NCBI GenBank assembly: GCA_903904885.1
Contig: CAIVED010000012.1
Span: forward strand, 98,130 to 162,129
DNA: 64,000 nt
Reading direction: 5' to 3'
Origin: an uncultured archaeon
GTDB lineage: Archaea > Nanobdellota > Nanobdellia > Woesearchaeales > CAIVOO01
Under the pieces are notes generated by a model, which worked only from the letters and a program-made list of their open reading frames with translations, made no database searches and had not been told where the DNA came from. Made by a program: the position numbers and the translations under genes. Position 1 is the stretch's first letter, and every line of letters starts with the position of its first letter. Below are positions 59,700 through 64,000 of this stretch, one piece after another.

Positions 59700-61253
59700 T
59701 TAAGAAACCTTCGCCGCAGAGAAAGTTATTGTTGAAGTCCTTGACCCACCAGCAATGTCATTGGGGACAATAAGCTTGATTGCTGCGCTGATTTCATCCT
59801 TGGAATTGTCATACTGCAGTATAGGGCAGAGGGTGTTAGGAGTCCCTGTTGAGTTGGGCACTTCAGCATAGGATGTGGACAGGCTGGTGCAGGAACTCGC
59901 TTCTGTGGCAATTCCCTTAAGCATATAACTTGGGCTTGTACCGCCTATAAACTGGCCAGCATTCGTGTCAGCAGTGTAATTGACGCTGATATTCACTGTT
60001 CCGTCATTCTCAATGTAAAAGTAATCCTTGTAAGGCGCCCAGGAGCCGTTAATGCTGCCTCCGCTTGGGGTGTAGTTAAAGGTCCATGTCTGATTTGAAT
60101 ATGTATTGCCGTCAAAGAGGCTTGATGTTCCGACAAACATAATTGTAACATTATTTGAAGAGTCAAAAGCGCTGCCTCCAAATCCGCCAAGGCTGGTAGC
60201 AGGAATATCTCTTATCCTATGAAAGCTGTTGTCCTGGGGGTTGAAGTCCCAGAAACTATTTATTTTGTAAGTTACATTGTCTACAGCCCAAATCAATACC
60301 CTGTCTCTTCCAGGGTCATAAAACGGTGCAAATACCTCACCATTCATAGGAGGAGCTCCTGATGTTGCCAGCTGTGTCCAGCTGGTTCCGTCATAGGTCC
60401 ATGTGTCATTAAGATAATCATCACCAACTTTGCCCCCAAAGAGGTATGCCTTGCCTGTGCTGGTGACAAAAGTCATCCCAGCGCCGGTGCTCCTTGCGGA
60501 TGGTGCTTCAATTGCCTTCTCTGTCCAAGTATTAGCTGAATAATTATACTCCCACGTAGCATTGCTGCTGGCCGCCCCGTCTCCGAAAAGCACAGAAACA
60601 TTTCTCTTGCTGTCAAAAACCATTGGTTTTCCCTGGCTGATAGGTGGCGAAGCTCCTGGAACGAGATTTGTCCAATTTGTTCCATTGTACTCCCAGGTTT
60701 CATTTTTATTACCGCCATTGCCGCCTCCTCCAAAGATAATAACCCTTTTTGCATAAGAATCATAATCAATAGACGACAATACCAAGCCCTGGTTCCCAGG
60801 CACAGCTGATGCGCTGGCGCTTGTAATCTGTGTCCAGGCCATCGTAGAATAATTAAATTCCCAGGTATCATTCAGGTATGGGATTGGAAGGCCCCAGAGG
60901 AGTCCTCCGTAAAACACAAAAACCTTCCTGTCTGTGTCAAAAACCCCATATGTAAGTCTTTTTGAAGGCATTTCGCCAACAAGGCTGGTTATATTATTCA
61001 GATAAAAATTGTTTTTTCCAAGGGAACTGTCGAGTGTGGAGTTGGTTGAGTTTGCGTTAACCCTTCCCGAGCCGAAATCAATTGTTCCTGAAACAAGGAT
61101 TGAAACCTCTTCTGTGAGGTTAAAAGCAGTGCTCGCATCCCCCGATGCTGCCCTTCCGCTTAAAACAACAATCTGCCTTGGGCCAATCAGAAAAACAGAG
61201 AGAGAAACAACAATAAAAACGCCAATCAATAATGCTATTGTATTATTCTTCAT
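59700..61253 (-). CDS. Secreted Kelch-like beta-propeller protein
   Basis: 517 aa from the ATG at 61253. A signal/anchor helix (IALLIGVFIVVSLSVFLIG) is followed by about six Kelch blades with GG pairs and W-EYN: VIIFGGGGNGGNKNETWEYN, SVLFGDGAASSNATWEYN, AYLFGGKVGDDYLNDTWTYD. A C-terminal beta domain of about 120 residues is probably for attachment. TATA TTTAAATAT is about 36 bases upstream. Likely binds sugars or proteins at the surface; no catalytic residues evident. Confidence 0.82.
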   Translation of the reverse strand: MKNNTIALLIGVFIVVSLSVFLIGPRQIVVLSGRAASGDASTAFNLTEEVSILVSGTIDFGSGRVNANSTNSTLDSSLGKNNFYLNNITSLVGEMPSKRLTYGVFDTDRKVFVFYGGLLWGLPIPYLNDTWEFNYSTMAWTQITSASASAVPGNQGLVLSSIDYDSYAKRVIIFGGGGNGGNKNETWEYNGTNWTNLVPGASPPISQGKPMVFDSKRNVSVLFGDGAASSNATWEYNYSANTWTEKAIEAPSARSTGAGMTFVTSTGKAYLFGGKVGDDYLNDTWTYDGTSWTQLATSGAPPMNGEVFAPFYDPGRDRVLIWAVDNVTYKINSFWDFNPQDNSFHRIRDIPATSLGGFGGSAFDSSNNVTIMFVGTSSLFDGNTYSNQTWTFNYTPSGGSINGSWAPYKDYFYIENDGTVNISVNYTADTNAGQFIGGTSPSYMLKGIATEASSCTSLSTSYAEVPNSTGTPNTLCPILQYDNSKDEISAAIKLIVPNDIAGGSRTSTITFSAAKVS

Positions 61254-61316
61254 CAAAACACCAAAAACAATTAAAAACATGTGATATTTAAACCTTTCGT
61301 TTTGCCCAGGCAAACG

Positions 61317-61343
61317 TTTATAAAGAAAATAACTTTTAAAATT
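61317..61343. promoter_or_regulatory. Promoter region of the large surface gene, divergent from the Kelch gene
   Basis: TTTATAAAG (centre about 61321) and CTTTTAAAATT (centre about 61339) are two candidate TATA boxes for the + strand ATG at 61371. A GGGGGTGA lies 12 bases before that ATG. Confidence 0.4.
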
Positions 61344-61370
61344 CTGTTTAGGGGGTGAAAATCAGGCAAA

Positions 61371-64000
61371 ATGAAAAATGCCCTTATTAATTACAGAACT
61401 GCAATCTTTTTGGCTATAATAATACTAGGCATTTCGCTGATTTTCATCGGAATCGGGAGCTCGAAAAACCCCGAAAAATTCATAATCGGCAATGCTGTTT
61501 CGGCATTGCAAAAGGAAGCGCCTGCTTCTGGGATAAGCCGGCCGGCTGAAAGCAATGTTATTGACGTTGCTTCAGGCAATGAGGTTCAGGATGATGTGCC
61601 GCCAGTCCAAAGCATAGTTACATCACATTCTTCAAGCCGTGTAGAAACCAATAAAGGAAAAATTGAATTTGAAGGCGCAGTTGATGTTTCTGAGAATGAT
61701 TTGGACAAATATGTCAAAATTGAGGATAATTTTATCAGTGTTGATTCTGAAGCCTTGCCTTCTTTGAATAAGCCGGCAACGCTGACGCTGTACGGCAATT
61801 ATGACCATACGCCTGTTGTTCTAAGGGATGGAAAATTCTGCCCTGAATGCCAGGTTTTGGACTATTCGAACGGAAGGGTTGTTTTCACAGTTCCGCACTT
61901 CTCGAGCTACAGTTTAGAGAACTGCATGAAAACAGATGAGCAGTACAGGGTTAATTTGTCAAACAATTATTTCACACTGAACTATCCGGGGAATTATCTT
62001 ATCTGCGATGATTACAATGTTACAGATGCAGAAAACAGGGGAGTGATATTCATCAATTCCAGCGATGTCTCAGTTGACTGCCAGGGAACCCAGATAACCG
62101 GGGATTACAGCGGAACAGGAATTATCCTGAGGCAGTTCCCGGAATATGATGCCTGGGCAGAAAAAACAGCAAATTTCACAGACCTCAAGCCAATCCTTGA
62201 AAACCTCGGCGGATTTCTGGATGGAATCACATTCATTGAGAATGCTACAATAAAAAACTGCAACTTCAGGAATTTCCAATATGGAATGAACATAACCGCA
62301 ATAAAAAACAGTTTAATTGTTAATAACACTTTTGACAACGCCAGCATTTTCTTCGCTGCATTAAATACTGTTGTGGAAAACAACGAGGTGAAAAACAGCG
62401 AATTTGGAATCGGCATCATTGGAATGGGAAGTGCTGTGGTTGATAATAAACTTGTGAATGATAAAAACGGAATATTTGTTGCAGGATTTGATAATGATGT
62501 GATTGGCAATGACCTGAGCGGAAATGAGAATGGCATAATATCAATCTTCGCAGAGGGAACCAAGATAGAGAATAATACTGTTGCCGGAAATTCCGGCAAG
62601 GGAATTTCGCTGGTTGAATCAGTAAATAATACTGTGATGGGGAATACTATTCTGAATAACAACGTAGGAATCTCGATGAGCGGGCTTTTCACAGAAGGGC
62701 CTGCCTACGGCAATGTGATTAAGGATAATATAATTGAAGGGAACGATAAAGGAATAGAGGCAAGCGATGAAACATTGGTTAATTTGTTCAGGATGGGCAA
62801 GCCGAGAACAAGCTACGTAATAACTGGGAATTTCATATTGTCAAATAAGATGAACAATACTGCGAACGACATTTCAGTCAAGGGAGATGGATTTACTGGC
62901 AATCAAATAACAGGTAATATGTTTCTTGGTGGAAGCGTTGACATATCATGCACTCTTAATAATATAATAGACAAAACAAACACATATGCCGCAGGGGCGG
63001 TGTACTGCCCGCTAAATGAAACTGTTGTGATGGGGACGGAAGGGGCAGGGGGTTCAAACTGCACAGTTGAGTCAGAAACTCAGATAACCAATGACACTGC
63101 AGACCAAGAATTGCCATCAATTTATGGAGATAAAATAGTTTGGCAAGATTATAGAACTGGAGACCCGCACATCTATATGTATGATTTATCCACATCAACA
63201 GAAACACAAATAACAACAAATACAACAGTCCAAGGGAACCCGGCAATCTACGAAAACAAGATAGTCTGGCAAGACTACAAAAACGGAGATTATAATATTA
63301 ATATTTATGATTTGTCCACATCAACAGAAACACAAATAACAACAAATATACCACTCCAAATTAATCCTGCAATCTATAAGGACAAAATAGTTTGGCAAGA
63401 TCATAGAAATGGAAATTGGGATGTCTATATGTATGATTTATCCACATCAACAGAAACACAAATAACAAATAACGATAAAGAACAAACTGTTCCAGCAATA
63501 TATGAAGACACCATAGTATGGGAAGACAGTAGATACACTTCAGATATTTATATGTACAACTTATCTGCATCAACAGAAACAAAAATAACAAATAACAGTA
63601 GAGGAGAAGGTGTTCCAGTAATATATAAAAACATTATAGTGTGGAGTGACCATAGAAATCAAGATATTGATATTTACACATATAATCTACTAAATTCAAC
63701 AGAAGCTAAGATTACCGCCCATAAATCCGGACTAGGCGATCCCTGGATAATTAACTATTACCCGGCAATCTACGAAAACAAAATAGTTTGGGATGAATAC
63801 AGAAATGGAAGTGACAACTTTGATATCTACATGTATGATTTATCCACATCAACAGAAACACAAATAACAACAAATACTGCAAATCAATACCATCCAGTGA
63901 TATATGAAAACAAAATAGTTTGGCAGGATGACCGGAATGGAAATCTGGATATCTACATGGGAACACTTTCTCCTGATTGCTTTGCGCAAAATACAACAAA
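61371..64000 (+). CDS. Large surface protein: beta-helix plus TolB-like propeller (3' end beyond window)
   Basis: At least 876 codons open to the window end. Anchor helix TAIFLAIIILGISLIF, a 150-residue N-terminal domain with CPEC, then NosD-like parallel beta-helix turns with NNxxxNSxxGIxL patterns (IENNTVAGNSGKGISL, GNTILNNNVGISM), then, from about residue 570, at least seven TolB/PD40-like units P-x-IY-x-x-KIVWQDxRNG-x-x-DIYMYDLSTSTETQIT. Many sequons. Probably a glycosylated adhesin or carbohydrate-binding surface protein. Confidence 0.85.
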   Translation, partial: MKNALINYRTAIFLAIIILGISLIFIGIGSSKNPEKFIIGNAVSALQKEAPASGISRPAESNVIDVASGNEVQDDVPPVQSIVTSHSSSRVETNKGKIEFEGAVDVSENDLDKYVKIEDNFISVDSEALPSLNKPATLTLYGNYDHTPVVLRDGKFCPECQVLDYSNGRVVFTVPHFSSYSLENCMKTDEQYRVNLSNNYFTLNYPGNYLICDDYNVTDAENRGVIFINSSDVSVDCQGTQITGDYSGTGIILRQFPEYDAWAEKTANFTDLKPILENLGGFLDGITFIENATIKNCNFRNFQYGMNITAIKNSLIVNNTFDNASIFFAALNTVVENNEVKNSEFGIGIIGMGSAVVDNKLVNDKNGIFVAGFDNDVIGNDLSGNENGIISIFAEGTKIENNTVAGNSGKGISLVESVNNTVMGNTILNNNVGISMSGLFTEGPAYGNVIKDNIIEGNDKGIEASDETLVNLFRMGKPRTSYVITGNFILSNKMNNTANDISVKGDGFTGNQITGNMFLGGSVDISCTLNNIIDKTNTYAAGAVYCPLNETVVMGTEGAGGSNCTVESETQITNDTADQELPSIYGDKIVWQDYRTGDPHIYMYDLSTSTETQITTNTTVQGNPAIYENKIVWQDYKNGDYNINIYDLSTSTETQITTNIPLQINPAIYKDKIVWQDHRNGNWDVYMYDLSTSTETQITNNDKEQTVPAIYEDTIVWEDSRYTSDIYMYNLSASTETKITNNSRGEGVPVIYKNIIVWSDHRNQDIDIYTYNLLNSTEAKITAHKSGLGDPWIINYYPAIYENKIVWDEYRNGSDNFDIYMYDLSTSTETQITTNTANQYHPVIYENKIVWQDDRNGNLDIYMGTLSPDCFAQNTT
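63183..63875 (+). repeat. Tandem in-frame repeats of the surface protein propeller
   Basis: A nearly identical block of about 35-40 bases (TTTATCCACATCAACAGAAA plus a CACAAATAACAA tail) starts near 63183, 63308, 63435 and 63837, with a diverged copy near 63560. Spacing of 125-127 bases and multiples fits one blade (about 42 codons). The DNA identity of the first copies suggests recent duplication or gene conversion. Confidence 0.75.

Noticed and set aside
63183..63875. Regularly spaced near-identical repeats resembling a CRISPR array
   Set aside because: The repeats and the sequence between them are one continuous reading frame encoding propeller blades; spacing is about 125 bases and the copies vary at third positions.

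Overview
This window looks like chromosomal DNA of a DPANN-type archaeon, most like the Woesearchaeota/Pacearchaeota group. That placement is inferred from gene content; no rRNA is present. The archaeal hallmarks are aIF5A, aIF5B, aEF1B, aRF1, eL40, eL43, Rpo12, TFS, Pcc1, prefoldin beta, Orc1/Cdc6, Trm1, KsgA, archaeal CCA-adding enzyme, archaeal DtdA, RtcA, an NMD3-like protein and UPF0147. Most transcription units have an A/T-rich TATA box (TTTAAA or TTTATAAA) centred 24-28 bases before the chosen start, so leaderless initiation seems to be the rule. Downstream genes are coupled by ATGA overlaps, and a few starts carry a Shine-Dalgarno-like GGAGG. I used the TATA spacing to choose many starts.

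Layout. 1-7.2 kb: the end of an anchored surface protein, DtdA, then an operon of an AbrB-like protein, an aCPSF2-type nuclease, a Zn protein, a Ca2+ P-type ATPase and a Na+/Ca2+-exchanger-like protein. 7.2-16.9 kb: Elp3, an HD-domain nucleotidase, a MazG-like enzyme, a serpin lipoprotein, a five-repeat beta-rich protein, an m5C methyltransferase, two zinc-ribbon proteins, a site-2 protease and a ferredoxin. 16.9-24.6 kb: a 2-hydroxyacid dehydrogenase, a VapBC-like pair, a TrmB-like regulator with a palindromic operator, CysS, a rhomboid protease, a TolB-like lipoprotein and the CCA enzyme. 24.6-31.5 kb: a B12-binding-type radical SAM protein with an unknown partner, then aIF5A-eL40-S2P, a GNAT and a SprT-like protease. 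31.5-43.8 kb: aRF1, the eL43-Rpo12-Pcc1-prefoldin-UPF0147 operon, an MscS-like channel, DRG GTPase, TspO, an m5U methyltransferase, an FKBP, a HAD phosphatase and KsgA. 43.8-55.7 kb: a RelA/SpoT-like protein, a Nip7-like protein, aIF5B, Trm1, Cdc6, an HD-GYP protein, aEF1B, a large coiled-coil protein and RtcA. 55.7-64 kb: paralogous small proteins, a DUF5667-like secreted protein, an NMD3-like protein, signal peptidase, TFS, a Kelch-like propeller and a large surface protein cut by the window end.

The most unusual signal is not a gene. Four copies of a structured intergenic element, about 180-230 bp each, lie near 31.4, 48.1, 54.45 and 59.55 kb. They share an ordered architecture whose two main stems differ in sequence but keep their base pairing. 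The element also carries near-complementary ends, a U-rich 3' flank, and in two copies a nested 55-56-nt double hairpin inserted at different points. All four lie against gene 3' ends. They could be a structured RNA or terminator family, or a non-autonomous mobile element.

Other points of interest are a RelA/SpoT-type synthetase domain and an HD-GYP domain (both uncommon in archaea), a membrane-anchored inhibitory-type serpin with a predicted Met-Ser bond, an orphan B12-type radical SAM operon, operator-like repeats at two regulatory genes, and a second hairpin-rich region at 51.26-51.51 kb. No tRNA, rRNA, CRISPR array or transposase was found.
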